64,000 bases of DNA, from contig NZ_AYPQ01000003.1 in the NCBI RefSeq assembly GCF_000633635.1, positions 27,693 through 91,692 of the forward strand. Reading direction: 5' to 3'. The notes under the pieces were generated by a model that saw only the letters and a list, made by a program, of their open reading frames with translations, had not been told where the DNA came from and did not search any database. The stretch is from Enterococcus crotali. Its GTDB lineage: Bacteria > Bacillota > Bacilli > Lactobacillales > Enterococcaceae. The translations under genes and the position numbers were made by a program. Shown here piece by piece: positions 8,277-17,265 of this stretch. The number at the start of each line of letters is the position of its first letter. Position 1 is the stretch's first letter.

Positions 8277-8368
8277 TTTTTTAGTGAAAAAACACCACTT
8301 ATTCTATCATAAAATACGCTTTAGTTTTTGTCAATATTTCCTCTTTTATCCCAATCATCCCATTTTAC

Positions 8369-9094
8369 TCAACGTTTTTGTCGATACTCATACATTTGGC
8401 ATAACTTTTCATAAGACTGTTCCACAGATTCTGGAATATCCACAGTGCCAATATAATTGCTTCCGTTAGGTCCATACCCATTTTTATCATTTCTAAGTCG
8501 TGGAATCTCACCTAACACTAAAGAGAGAAAATATTCTTTATCCCACAATCCATCAAACTGACTGTTTTCAAATAGAAGTGAATCCCCAACTTCTTTGACA
8601 AACGGAATCAATGGTACGTAATTTGTAAATGTAGCTTTAGTATCTTGCCATTCTTTTTCAAAGGTTGCTTTAATTCTTCTTTGCAACAATGGATCTTCTA
8701 ATAACAAAACTTTTTTAGGTGCTATTCCAGCTGCTTCAGCCACCTTTAATGAGAATAAAGCATTTTCACCAGAATTGGTCGAAGTATTTTCAGTTAGAAA
8801 TCGTTCTTTGTCGATAGCATATTTAAACTTAAAGTAGTCTAGATACATATCCGTTTCACTCTTATAACAGACATCGACACCGATTTTTTTGAAATTCCTC
8901 TGCAAAAACACCGTAGCATGACCGATTCCACCCACTAGCATAAATCTCGATGCAGCGCCTTGTTTATACAAACGGATCAATTCATCCGCAAGATATGGCA
9001 GACTATTGCCAGCTAAAATTGCTAAATCATAGGTTCCATCTACCTGTTCCTTTGCAGCTAAAAACTCAATCACCCTGTTCCAATGCTGAATCAT
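8369..9094 (-). CDS. YdcF/SanA/ElyC family protein (DUF218)
   Basis: A 241-residue protein of the DUF218 family with a Rossmann-like fold. Landmarks are LAILAGNSLPYLADELI, FMLVGGIGHAT and ENTSTNSGENALFS, matching YdcF, which binds S-adenosylmethionine in E. coli. There is no membrane segment, unlike SanA/ElyC. A GTG at 9124 is in frame, but the ATG at 9094 has AGAGG 6 bases upstream and matches the family's length. Function in this organism is unknown. Confidence 0.8.
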   Translation of the reverse strand: MIQHWNRVIEFLAAKEQVDGTYDLAILAGNSLPYLADELIRLYKQGAASRFMLVGGIGHATVFLQRNFKKIGVDVCYKSETDMYLDYFKFKYAIDKERFLTENTSTNSGENALFSLKVAEAAGIAPKKVLLLEDPLLQRRIKATFEKEWQDTKATFTNYVPLIPFVKEVGDSLLFENSQFDGLWDKEYFLSLVLGEIPRLRNDKNGYGPNGSNYIGTVDIPESVEQSYEKLCQMYEYRQKR

Positions 9095-9172
9095 CGGATG
9101 CCTCTTTTCTTTTAAATTAATCACTTCTTTTTCTAATACATTATTACAAGATAAAATTTTTTAGAGTTTAAT

Positions 9173-9219
9173 GTGCGAACAACTTCTGAAAAAATCATTC
9201 CATCAGAAGCTGTTCACAC
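9173..9219 (-). terminator. Long hairpin downstream of sprT
   Basis: Arms 9173-9188 and 9204-9219 pair over 16 bp. All mismatches become G-U pairs only in the minus-strand RNA, so the structure belongs to the sprT transcript. The U-tract is weak. Confidence 0.5.
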
Positions 9220-9262
9220 CTTTAACTCTGTCCAGATTTTTTACAGTTTCATTGTGTTCATA

Positions 9263-9760
9263 CTACTTACTTGAATCAACTTCCACTAATTTTCCATGAC
9301 ACTTTCCACAAACATAGCGTTGCGTATTGATTCTCCGCTTTCGCAAAATCAAAGTCTGGCATTTCTCACACTGATATTGATGATAGGATTGAGGCTTCTG
9401 TTCAACTAAAGGTCGAACATAGCGACTCCCCCCTGTTTGCTTTAATAAAGCTTTAAACTCAGCGTCCTTATGCTGATACCCTCTAGATTCTAGATGAAGG
9501 TGATAGTGACATAGTTCATGTTTGATTACATTAATCAATTCTGTTTCGCCATATAATGCAAATACTTTAGGATTAAAATCAATGTTATGAGAACCTAAAT
9601 GATAGCGGCCTCCGGTCGTTTTTAAGCGCCGATTGAAGAACGCTTTGTGGCGAAACTTCTTTGCAAAAAAGGTCAGTGATATTTCTTCCACCATTGCTTG
9701 CAATTGGTCATCTGTTAATTCTTGTTTTGCTGGTTTTCCTTCTTTAGAAAGACGGTTCAA
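9263..9760 (-). CDS. SprT-like zinc metallopeptidase-fold protein
   Basis: A 165-residue SprT-like protein. The metal motif HELCHYHLH (HExxH) is present and a C-terminal zinc ribbon is formed by CEKC and CGKC pairs. Relatives are annotated as SprT/YdcK; eukaryotic Spartan proteases share the core. The only credible start is the TTG at 9760, two bases after the tex stop codon, with GAAAGGAAAG inside the tex end, so the gene is probably translated by coupling to tex. An internal ATG at codon 23 would cut conserved sequence only slightly and remains possible. Confidence 0.85.
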   Translation of the reverse strand: MNRLSKEGKPAKQELTDDQLQAMVEEISLTFFAKKFRHKAFFNRRLKTTGGRYHLGSHNIDFNPKVFALYGETELINVIKHELCHYHLHLESRGYQHKDAEFKALLKQTGGSRYVRPLVEQKPQSYHQYQCEKCQTLILRKRRINTQRYVCGKCHGKLVEVDSSK

Positions 9761-9762
9761 GA

Positions 9763-11955
9763 CTATTCTTTCCTTTCAGCTTGCGGCAGCATCGTTAGAC
9801 TGATGCGCCCTTTCTTCGTATCAACGTCCTCTACCCAAACGGTCACAACGTCACCTACAGCAACAATATCGGTAGGATGCTTCACAAATTTTGAGCTAAG
9901 TTTTGAAATATGCACTAAGCCATCTTGTTTTACACCGATGTCAACGAATGCGCCAAAGTCGATTACGTTACGAACGGTTCCTTGTAGTTCCATTCCTGAT
10001 TTTAAATCTTCCATTGATAAGACATCTTTTCTTAAAAGCGGGGCTGGCATTTCATCACGCATATCTCTTCCTGGTTGTACTAACGCTGCAATAATATCTT
10101 TTAACGTTTCACTACCAACTGCTAATTCTGTTTCTAAAGTTTCCAGTACTAAGCCTTTGATTCGTTGAGCAGCGTCTGGTGTGCCAAGTTCTGCTAATTT
10201 CACGTTTGCTTTTTCTAAAATCGCTTTTGCTACATCATAACTTTCTGGATGGATTCCCGTATTATCTAGAATATTTTTCCCATTTGGAATACGTAAGAAA
10301 CCAATAGCTTGCTCGTATGCTTTTGGTCCTAAACGCGGAACTTTTTTGACTTGATTACGAGCTGTAAATGCCCCATTTTCATCACGATAGGCCATTAAGT
10401 TTTGAGCTGTTGTTTTATTTAAACCTGAAATATGTTGTAAGAGTTGTGGGCTAGCCGTATTCACATTAACTCCAACTTGGTTAACAGCGGTTTCGACAAC
10501 AAAGTCCAATTGCTCCGCTAAACGCTTTTGCGAAACATCATGTTGATATTGACCGACTCCGACTGCTTTAGGATCGATTTTTACAAGCTCTGCTAAAGGA
10601 TCTTGCAAGCGACGGGCAATACTGACTGCACTTCTTTCTTCTACTTGTAGATCTGGAAATTCTGTTCGTGCTACATCACTGGCTGAATAGACTGAAGCCC
10701 CAGCTTCGTTAACAATTACATAAAATACCTCACGTTTGATTTGTTTTAATTGCTCAGCAACAAATAATTCTGATTCACGGCTAGCTGTTCCATTACCGAT
10801 TGCGACCATTTCAACTTGATACTCCTCAATCAACTTATTAAACGCAGGACCTGCTGCTGCTCTTTTCTCTCCAGAAGCAGGCTTATGAGGATAAATCACT
10901 TGGATTGCTAATACTTTTCCGGTCGCATCGACGATCGCCATCTTACATCCTGTTCGGTAAGCTGGGTCAAAGCCTAAAACAACTTTTCCTTTCAATGGTG
11001 GTTGTAATAATAAATTACGCAAGTTTTCACCAAAGATATTGATTGCTTGTTCATCTGCTTTTTCGGTAAGTTCATTGCGGATTTCACGTTCGATTGCTGG
11101 ACCAATAAATCGTTTGTAACTGTCCAAATAAGCTGTTTCAACATAGATCGCGGTTGGCGATTGTTTATTGTTTCCAATCAATTGAAGGTCTAAGTATGAA
11201 GCAATCTTATCTTCTTCAACCAAAAGGGCTACTTTTAAGATCTCTTCTTTTTCGCCACGATTAGTCGCTAACACTCTATGAGAAACCATTTTGCTAACCG
11301 GTTCTGAAAAATCATAATACATTTCATATACTGATTTTTCATCTTTGTCTTTATCTTTGACTGTACTGACATATTGCCCATGCTTAAAGGTAAAGTCGCG
11401 AATCCAAGTCCGAAATTTGGGTTCATCACTCACTCGCTCAGCGATGATTTCATGTGCACCCAGTAAGGCCGCTTCGGCAGACTCCACTTCTTTTTCTGCA
11501 TCTACGTATTTTTCAGCTTCTGCCGTTACATCCGCCTGCATCGGGAAACTCAACAGCCAATCTGCTAAAGGCTCTAATCCTTTTTCTTTGGCAATCGTGG
11601 CTTTCGTGCGACGCTTTTGTTTATAAGGACGATATAAATCTTCTACTTGCTGCATTTTCGTCGCTTTTTGAATAGATTTAGCTAACTCATCTGTTAATTT
11701 GCCCTGTTCTTCAATTAAACGCAAGACTTCTTCTTTGCGTTTTTCCAAGTTCCCTAAGTAAGTATAACGTTCTTCGATTTCTCGAATTTGAACTTCATCT
11801 AAACTACCAGTCATTTCTTTACGATAGCGCGCAATAAAAGGAACAGTGTTGCCTTCACTCAATAAAGTCAGCACTGTCGTTAGTTGTTTTGGACGATATT
11901 CTGTCAATTCTTTTTGAAGTAAATCAACTACTTCTTGATTATAAGTTTCTGCCAT
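9763..11955 (-). CDS. tex: Tex family RNA-binding transcription accessory protein
   Basis: A 730-residue cytoplasmic Tex/YhgF homologue. It has the N-terminal helical region (TVLTLLSEGNTVPFIARYRK, DEVQIREIEERYTYL), the YqgF/RNase H-like core (VVLGFDPAYRTGCK), the HhH segment (VGVNVNTASPQLLQHISGL) and a C-terminal S1 domain (LQGTVRNVIDFGAFVDIGV). Length is normal. ATG 11955 with GAGG upstream starts the conserved region; the in-frame extension to 12030 lacks support. Tex proteins bind nucleic acid and influence transcription and stress tolerance. Confidence 0.95.
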   Translation of the reverse strand: MAETYNQEVVDLLQKELTEYRPKQLTTVLTLLSEGNTVPFIARYRKEMTGSLDEVQIREIEERYTYLGNLEKRKEEVLRLIEEQGKLTDELAKSIQKATKMQQVEDLYRPYKQKRRTKATIAKEKGLEPLADWLLSFPMQADVTAEAEKYVDAEKEVESAEAALLGAHEIIAERVSDEPKFRTWIRDFTFKHGQYVSTVKDKDKDEKSVYEMYYDFSEPVSKMVSHRVLATNRGEKEEILKVALLVEEDKIASYLDLQLIGNNKQSPTAIYVETAYLDSYKRFIGPAIEREIRNELTEKADEQAINIFGENLRNLLLQPPLKGKVVLGFDPAYRTGCKMAIVDATGKVLAIQVIYPHKPASGEKRAAAGPAFNKLIEEYQVEMVAIGNGTASRESELFVAEQLKQIKREVFYVIVNEAGASVYSASDVARTEFPDLQVEERSAVSIARRLQDPLAELVKIDPKAVGVGQYQHDVSQKRLAEQLDFVVETAVNQVGVNVNTASPQLLQHISGLNKTTAQNLMAYRDENGAFTARNQVKKVPRLGPKAYEQAIGFLRIPNGKNILDNTGIHPESYDVAKAILEKANVKLAELGTPDAAQRIKGLVLETLETELAVGSETLKDIIAALVQPGRDMRDEMPAPLLRKDVLSMEDLKSGMELQGTVRNVIDFGAFVDIGVKQDGLVHISKLSSKFVKHPTDIVAVGDVVTVWVEDVDTKKGRISLTMLPQAERKE

Positions 11956-12080
11956 ATTTACATACCTCTTTTCATTAACATACTGTTTCATTTTAGCATA
12001 TTTTCCACTTGAAATATAGGAAGAGAACAAAGCTTAACAAAGACATTGATGAGCTTTGCAAGAATGAAAGACAGTTTCTC

Positions 12081-12815
12081 CTAAAAATCGGGTTGCCATG
12101 GGCCGTTCAAATTTTGATATTCAATATCTTGTATGATCCCATCAGAATCAAAAATCACCCCGTGAACAGAACCTCCGAAAACAGCACCGCCATCGATCCC
12201 AATTTTATGATCTGAACACCACAAATCGGTTGTTTCCATGTCACCATGGAGCATCGGTGTAATCGTATGACCAAAGACGATTGTTTTCCCTGTATTATTT
12301 TTTCCTGTATGGAAGGCTTCTCTGATCCAGATAAAATCATGAGGACTGGTTTCGTGCCAATCCTTTTTAGTCAAGTCGACACCAGCATGGACAAAAATAT
12401 AGTTTTTCCATTCAAAGTATAAAGGTCTTTCCATCAAAAATTCAATCAACTCTTTATAGCGGCTGCGAATCATCATGGCGATTTCGGTTGGAGAGTATTC
12501 CTCTGTAGCTCCTTTATGCAGTAAGCTTTCCATCGTTTCTTTACCGCCATTACGGATGTAGCTAGTAAACCAGTCTTCAGGACTGTTTAGAAACTGCAGA
12601 AAATATTCTTCATGATTTCCTCTAAGATAGATAGCACCATGCTTCTCTGCTAGTTCTTTTCCTAGCAAAAAACTCTCTTTAGTTTTAGGTCCACGATCAT
12701 TTAGATCACCAATCAAAACTAGTTGATGCATGGCCGGATCATAGTATTGGATCAAGTCTTTAAACAATTCATACTCTCCATGAATATCACTGATTGCATA
12801 AACAAATTCTTTCAT
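12081..12815 (-). CDS. Metallophosphoesterase, PrpE/ApaH-like Ser/Thr phosphatase
   Basis: A 244-residue calcineurin-type phosphoesterase. The metal-binding motifs are in order: SDIHGEYE (DxH), LIGDLNDRGP (GDxxDRG), YLRGNHEEY (GNHE), then VHAGVDL and FGHT. This order defines the PPP-type Ser/Thr phosphatases and symmetrical Ap4A hydrolases such as PrpE. The substrate (phosphoprotein or dinucleotide) cannot be read from the sequence. It is a stand-alone gene. Confidence 0.88.
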   Translation of the reverse strand: MKEFVYAISDIHGEYELFKDLIQYYDPAMHQLVLIGDLNDRGPKTKESFLLGKELAEKHGAIYLRGNHEEYFLQFLNSPEDWFTSYIRNGGKETMESLLHKGATEEYSPTEIAMMIRSRYKELIEFLMERPLYFEWKNYIFVHAGVDLTKKDWHETSPHDFIWIREAFHTGKNNTGKTIVFGHTITPMLHGDMETTDLWCSDHKIGIDGGAVFGGSVHGVIFDSDGIIQDIEYQNLNGPWQPDF

Positions 12816-12980
12816 CGCTCCGACTCCTCCTTCATTTTCTTTCCTTTATTATAACGCAATAGACAAAATAGCATTCAACGAATCGATCAAAACGGATCGA
12901 AATCTCCGTTTATTTAGTAATCATTTAAATATTGAAATAAATCTTAGACTTTTCATGAAAAAGAGAGTAAAATTACATAA

Positions 12981-12995
12981 ATGACACTTTGTCAT
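12981..12995. promoter_or_regulatory. Candidate operator upstream of the efflux operon
   Basis: ATGACA-CTT-TGTCAT is a perfect inverted repeat of 6-bp arms, about 30 bases before the adaptor gene start. It is a plausible repressor site for the export operon; no cognate regulator gene is adjacent. Confidence 0.35.
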
Positions 12996-13023
12996 AAAAA
13001 ATAGCAGAAAAGAGCTGAAATCT

Positions 13024-13884
13024 ATGAAAAAGAAAACGATTTTCGGGATTCTTGCCGTTTTATTCGTTGGGATCGTTATTTTCTTATTTGTTCGAGGGAA
13101 TTCAGGAACATCCGATACTTTCACTGTTCGAACGGGCGAAGTCAAAAAAGAAACGATCGTCGAAAAACTTTCGACAACTGGCACTTTGATTCCCAATCAA
13201 ACGCAATCACTTATGGGCACTGGAAATGTGGTCGAAGTAAATGTTCAAGTTGGTGATAAAGTAGCAAAAGATAAGGTTTTAGCAACCTATGACAATGGTC
13301 TGCAATTAATTGCTGGTTTCGATGGCACAATCACTCAAGTCAATATCAAAGCCAAGCAAGCTGACACAAATGCCCAACAAGGAAAACCATCGATTCAATT
13401 AGATGATCTTTCCACCTTAAAAGTTCAACTAGAACTATCTAATTCTGAAGCATCCGCCGTTGCAATCGATCAAAAAGCAGAAATTACGAGCGGCAATCAA
13501 ACATTCTCTGGTAAAGTAGCTGAAAAAGATCCAGTCGCACAAAATACACAATCAGCAACTGGGACAACTGCAAGCTTAGCCGCTATCGTAACATTTGATA
13601 ACGCACCAGAAAATTTGTTCGCTGGTTTTGATGCCGATGTTGATATCACAACAAATACCGTTGAAAATGTTCTAGCTTTACCAATCGAAGCCTTAACCTA
13701 TAACGACAAAAATGAACCAATCGTTTATGTAGTCAATCAAGGAAAAGCCAAAGAAACAAAAATAGAAATTGGCGTTCAATCAGATAAATTAGTCGAAGTA
13801 AAAAGTGGTTTAAGTGAGAATGCGACAGTGATTCTTTCGCCAAACTCTGACATAAAAAATAACACTGAGGTAACCAAAGAATAG
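13024..13884 (+). CDS. HlyD/MacA-like efflux adaptor (YknX-type)
   Basis: A 286-residue membrane-anchored adaptor. One N-terminal transmembrane segment (about residues 5-24) is followed by paired lipoyl-like half-motifs (VEVNVQVGDKVAKDKVLATYDNG and GFDGTITQVN) and beta-barrel regions. It lacks the long coiled-coil hairpin of MacA and is shorter than usual (about 370 residues), so the lipoyl halves are nearly contiguous. It is the first gene of a three-gene operon with an ATPase and a MacB-type permease, suggesting export of a peptide, antibiotic or lipid-like substrate. Confidence 0.85.
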   Translation: MKKKTIFGILAVLFVGIVIFLFVRGNSGTSDTFTVRTGEVKKETIVEKLSTTGTLIPNQTQSLMGTGNVVEVNVQVGDKVAKDKVLATYDNGLQLIAGFDGTITQVNIKAKQADTNAQQGKPSIQLDDLSTLKVQLELSNSEASAVAIDQKAEITSGNQTFSGKVAEKDPVAQNTQSATGTTASLAAIVTFDNAPENLFAGFDADVDITTNTVENVLALPIEALTYNDKNEPIVYVVNQGKAKETKIEIGVQSDKLVEVKSGLSENATVILSPNSDIKNNTEVTKE

Positions 13885-13896
13885 AAGGTGAACTAA

Positions 13897-14589
13897 TTGA
13901 TCGATTTAAAAAACGTAGTAAAGATCTACCGTACTGGCGGTGAAGAATTAGAAGCGTTAAAACGTGTTTCTTTGCATATTTCTGAAGGTGAATTCACTTC
14001 TATCATGGGTCCCAGCGGTTCTGGTAAATCAACCATGATGAACATTCTCGGCCTGTTGGATCGTTTTGACGAGGGAACTTATCATTTAAATGGGCAAGAT
14101 GTTACAAATTTGTCTAGTAATGAAAGTGCTCATGTGAGAAACAAAGAAATCGGCTTTGTTTTTCAGTCCTTCAATTTGATGCCACGTATGTCTCTTTTAG
14201 ATAATGTCGCACTCCCTATGGTTTACTCTGGTATTTCAGCAAAAGAACGAAGAGAACGAGCCTTAGAAGCATTAAGAAAAGTTGGTTTGGCTGATCGAGT
14301 ATCTCATAGGCCTAACGCTATATCCGGTGGGCAAAAACAACGTGTGGCCATCGCTCGAGCAATCGTCAATGATCCAGCCGTTTTAATGGCCGATGAACCA
14401 ACTGGAAATTTAGACTCAAAAACAACACTAGAGATCATGAAAATTTTTCAGGACCTAAACGATGCTGGCACAACGGTCGTCATGGTCACACATGAACCGG
14501 ATGTAGCACAATACACAAAACGTATCGTATCGTTTAGAGATGGTGAAATCATTGATGATCAACCTGTTGTTGAGCGAAAAACACTATAG
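13897..14589 (+). CDS. ABC transporter ATP-binding protein, MacB/LolD-type
   Basis: A 230-residue ATPase with Walker [11 protein letters not shown]-loop [10 protein letters not shown], signature [14 protein letters not shown], Walker [13 protein letters not shown] and H-loop VTHE. The motif DEPTGNLD is typical of the MacB/LolD/FtsE group. Start is TTG 13897 with AAGGTGA 5-6 bases upstream, 12 bases after the adaptor gene. It works with the flanking adaptor and permease. Confidence 0.93.
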   Translation: MIDLKNVVKIYRTGGEELEALKRVSLHISEGEFTSIMGPSGSGKSTMMNILGLLDRFDEGTYHLNGQDVTNLSSNESAHVRNKEIGFVFQSFNLMPRMSLLDNVALPMVYSGISAKERRERALEALRKVGLADRVSHRPNAISGGQKQRVAIARAIVNDPAVLMADEPTGNLDSKTTLEIMKIFQDLNDAGTTVVMVTHEPDVAQYTKRIVSFRDGEIIDDQPVVERKTL

Positions 14590-14604
14590 AAAGGAGCCGT
14601 TCCT

Positions 14605-15828
14605 ATGGGAATTATTGAAAGTTTTAAAATGGCGATCGATAGTATTTTAGCCAATAAAATGCGATCCTTTTTGACTATGTTGGGAATTATCATCGGAATC
14701 GCGGCAGTTATCGCAATTTTAGCTGTTGGTAACGGTGCAACGAGTCAAATAACTGGGACATTCAGTGATTTAGGTGCTTCTACAATTTCTGTTTCGACTA
14801 GTCGCGATGCAACGGATAGTCAAAAAATCACAAGCAAAGATGTTAAAGCATTGAAAGATGGGATTCCACAAATCGATCATGTTTCTCCTGCCGTATCGAT
14901 TCAAGCAGTTGGTGCAGCAAACGATAAATCAAAAGCAACATTGATCATGGCTGGGACGCCTGATTTACAATATACGAATCAGACAATGGATAAAGAGATT
15001 GTTTATGGGCGCTATTTCAATACTACAGAGTATTCAGAAGGCAGTAAAGTGGCTGTGATCAGTGCAGATACCGCTCGCTATTTCTTCAATGGACGGGAAA
15101 ATGTCATTGGTGAAAAAATCAATTTACGTGGTCAAAAAGGACAAATTAGCGCTCGAATCATTGGCGTTACTAAAAGTACGGTAGAAAAAATGGTCGGCTC
15201 TTTTGATGAAGAAGAAATGATGGGTTATATTTCAATCCCATTGACTACAGCCAATGACTTAAATCCTGATGCAACGAAAATCACTAGTCTGACTGTCATT
15301 GCCAAATCCAAAGACGATATCGATGCTGTGTCAAAACAAATCGTAAATATTCTTTCTGTTCGTCATAATACAGTAGGTGACAAAGTCTATACTGCAACCA
15401 ATTTCTTACAAGCGTTGGATCAAGTCAATAATGTTTTAGGATTATTTATTAACTTTATTGCAGCAGTTGCAGCTATCGCTTTACTCGTTGGGGGGATTGG
15501 TGTGATGAATATTATGCTAGTTTCTGTTACTGAACGAACAAGAGAAATCGGGACCAGAAAAGCTTTAGGTGCAACAGACAGTAATATTTTATTCCAATTT
15601 TTAACAGAATCAGTGATTTTGTGTTTGATTGGCGGATTGATTGGCCTGACATTAGGCGCCATCTTAGCTGTTACTGTAGCTAGCGCTTTAGATATCACTG
15701 CTCAATTTACATTGACTTCTATTGTTGCTGTATTAGTTTTTTCAAGTGCTATTGGGATTTTCTTTGGTGTATATCCAGCCAGAAAAGCAGCTAAACTTGA
15801 TCCAATTGAAGCATTGCGTTACGAATGA
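14605..15828 (+). CDS. ABC transporter permease, MacB-type
   Basis: A 407-residue permease with one N-terminal transmembrane segment (LTMLGIIIGIAAVIAILAVG), a large extracytoplasmic MacB_PCD domain, and three C-terminal helices in the FtsX domain, with the GGIGVMNIMLVSVTERTREI segment. This is the mechanotransmission-type topology. AAGGAG lies 8 bases before the ATG. It completes the tripartite YknXYZ-like exporter; no outer-membrane partner is needed in a Firmicute. Confidence 0.93.
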   Translation: MGIIESFKMAIDSILANKMRSFLTMLGIIIGIAAVIAILAVGNGATSQITGTFSDLGASTISVSTSRDATDSQKITSKDVKALKDGIPQIDHVSPAVSIQAVGAANDKSKATLIMAGTPDLQYTNQTMDKEIVYGRYFNTTEYSEGSKVAVISADTARYFFNGRENVIGEKINLRGQKGQISARIIGVTKSTVEKMVGSFDEEEMMGYISIPLTTANDLNPDATKITSLTVIAKSKDDIDAVSKQIVNILSVRHNTVGDKVYTATNFLQALDQVNNVLGLFINFIAAVAAIALLVGGIGVMNIMLVSVTERTREIGTRKALGATDSNILFQFLTESVILCLIGGLIGLTLGAILAVTVASALDITAQFTLTSIVAVLVFSSAIGIFFGVYPARKAAKLDPIEALRYE

Positions 15829-15847
15829 TCGTTTAAAATCGAGAATA

Positions 15848-15889
15848 AAAAAGCAAGACGAGAAGATTGTTTCTCTGTCCTGCTTTTTT
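15848..15889. terminator. Terminator between the efflux operon and the EVE gene
   Basis: An imperfect stem, AAAAGCAAGACGAGAA with TTCTCTGTCCTGCTTTT, flanked by A- and T-runs, serves both convergent genes. Confidence 0.75.
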
Positions 15890-15891
15890 AT

Positions 15892-16302
15892 TTATGATGC
15901 CTTTTTCATTCCAGAAGCAATAAAATCAAATAGCTCTTCTGGAATTTGAAAATGACCAAATCTTAAACGCGAGCGATATTCCTGCCACAATGGCAACTCA
16001 GAAACAGCTTGTAACGGAACGGGCTGAACATTTTTCAAAAAATCGATATTTTTCCGATGTGGTATAAAACCAGGTGCCATTTCAAACGAGTACGTATCAC
16101 CAGGCAATACTTGTCCCAATGCAATAAACTCTTGACACGGCTCTTTGCTTTTTAAACTCTGTTTAGGTGCATAGTAAATCAACCAATCGCCTGCTTTCAT
16201 TTTGTTTAACGGCGCTGATTTACCATGACATAATTGACAAAATCCTCCTGCTACTCCAAGTTCAACATGATCTTTAGATGCTACACCGATCCAATAGTTC
16301 AT
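15892..16302 (-). CDS. EVE domain-containing protein
   Basis: A 136-residue PUA-like EVE domain protein. It begins MNYWIGVASKDHVELGV, and has KAGDWLIYYAPKQ and a C-terminal LRFGHFQIPEELFDFI segment with aromatic residues that line the proposed nucleotide-binding pocket. EVE proteins read modified bases and sometimes sit in defence loci, but here it is beside housekeeping enzymes. ATG 16302 has AGGAGG 7 bases upstream, excluding two extra codons. The ligand is unknown. Confidence 0.83.
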   Translation of the reverse strand: MNYWIGVASKDHVELGVAGGFCQLCHGKSAPLNKMKAGDWLIYYAPKQSLKSKEPCQEFIALGQVLPGDTYSFEMAPGFIPHRKNIDFLKNVQPVPLQAVSELPLWQEYRSRLRFGHFQIPEELFDFIASGMKKAS

Positions 16303-16323
16303 CTCCACTCCTCCTTTATGTCC

Positions 16324-16743
16324 TTATAATTGGATATTTTCTCTACGATCCATACCCAAAATCACGATGGCTTTTGTGAAATGAATTTCGTATAGTTCAA
16401 GCATTGCTCCCGCCTGCTTGATGTTTTCTTCATAACTAGGAATTTTTTTAATCCATTGTTCCGCAACGTCATACACGCTTAACTCACTTTTTCTAACTTG
16501 AGCTTCTCTAACCCGAACATGATTTGTTTGACTAGTCGGAATTGTTGTAAATGCTACGTTTGGATTCTTTTGAAACTCAGCGATTTTCTCGTTTCCCTTA
16601 AAAGTAGAGAAAAACAAACATTTCTTCGTTTCATCATAAAAGAAGTTGACGATTCGAACATTTGGTCTTTCTTCAACACTTGTTGCTAAGGCGATTTCTG
16701 TTTGTTCGTTCATTATTTTTTTAAATGCTTCTGTTGTTGTCAT
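16324..16743 (-). CDS. Pyridoxamine 5'-phosphate oxidase family protein
   Basis: A 139-residue split-barrel flavin-binding-fold protein. IALATSVEERPNVRIVNFFYDE and CLFFSTFKGNEKIAEFQKNPNVAFT are the typical FMN-binding strands of the PNPOx-like group. It is much shorter than true PdxH, so it is a general reductase or stress-type member and not a vitamin B6 enzyme. The EVE gene follows 21 bases downstream on the same strand. Confidence 0.82.
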   Translation of the reverse strand: MTTTEAFKKIMNEQTEIALATSVEERPNVRIVNFFYDETKKCLFFSTFKGNEKIAEFQKNPNVAFTTIPTSQTNHVRVREAQVRKSELSVYDVAEQWIKKIPSYEENIKQAGAMLELYEIHFTKAIVILGMDRRENIQL

Positions 16744-16799
16744 AAACGTTTTGCTCCTTTATTGTTCAATTGTCTGATTGACAAGTTCATTCTAACAAA

Positions 16800-16829
16800 C
16801 AAACCCTGACAACTGATTGTCAGGGTTTG
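16800..16829 (-). terminator. Terminator after the DUF4430 lipoprotein gene
   Basis: A perfect 13-bp stem (16800-16812 with 16817-16829) with a 4-base loop lies between the end of the transporter operon and the oxidase gene. Confidence 0.75.
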
Positions 16830-16858
16830 CTAAATATTTTTTCGTAAGTGTATCTATT

Positions 16859-17242
16859 CTATAGTTTATTCAATGTCCAAGTAACTGTATCACCATCTTT
16901 TAGAAAATACTCGACTGCTCCTACATCAGGTTGCTTGCCATTGACATCATACATCCAGTATTTACTAGATTTTTCATCTTGCAAATGACCATCGATTCCA
17001 CTAATAAAATCTTTCGACATTTCGATTTTATAATTTGTTTCCAGAATTGTTTGAAGCGACTCATCTTTTTTGACTTCCAATTCTTTTTTATCAAACTCTT
17101 TATCGTCTTCTTTTAGGATGATCGTAACGTTAAGTAATTCTTCACTGGCCTTTGTAGCATCTTTTTTATCTGTTGCTTTGCCACATGCGCCTAGTATGAA
17201 GAGTAGCATCACTATTGTTGCTGTTTTTATAATTTTTTTCAT
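16859..17242 (-). CDS. DUF4430 lipoprotein, transcobalamin-like beta-grasp domain
   Basis: A 127-residue lipoprotein with signal peptide and lipobox LFILGAC at about residue 20, then a DUF4430 domain (DESLQTILETNYKIEMS, GIDGHLQDEKSSKYWMYDVNG, VEYFLKDGDTVTWTL). DUF4430 corresponds to the C-terminal beta-grasp of transcobalamin/intrinsic factor. It ends the ECF transporter operon, so it may present a corrinoid-like ligand to the S-component at the cell surface; that is inference. ATG 17242 has AAGGTGG 8 bases upstream; the upstream ATG at 17266 is inside the S-component end and less likely. Confidence 0.85.
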   Translation of the reverse strand: MKKIIKTATIVMLLFILGACGKATDKKDATKASEELLNVTIILKEDDKEFDKKELEVKKDESLQTILETNYKIEMSKDFISGIDGHLQDEKSSKYWMYDVNGKQPDVGAVEYFLKDGDTVTWTLNKL

Positions 17243-17265
17243 TTTTAATTCCACCTTTAGTTTCA

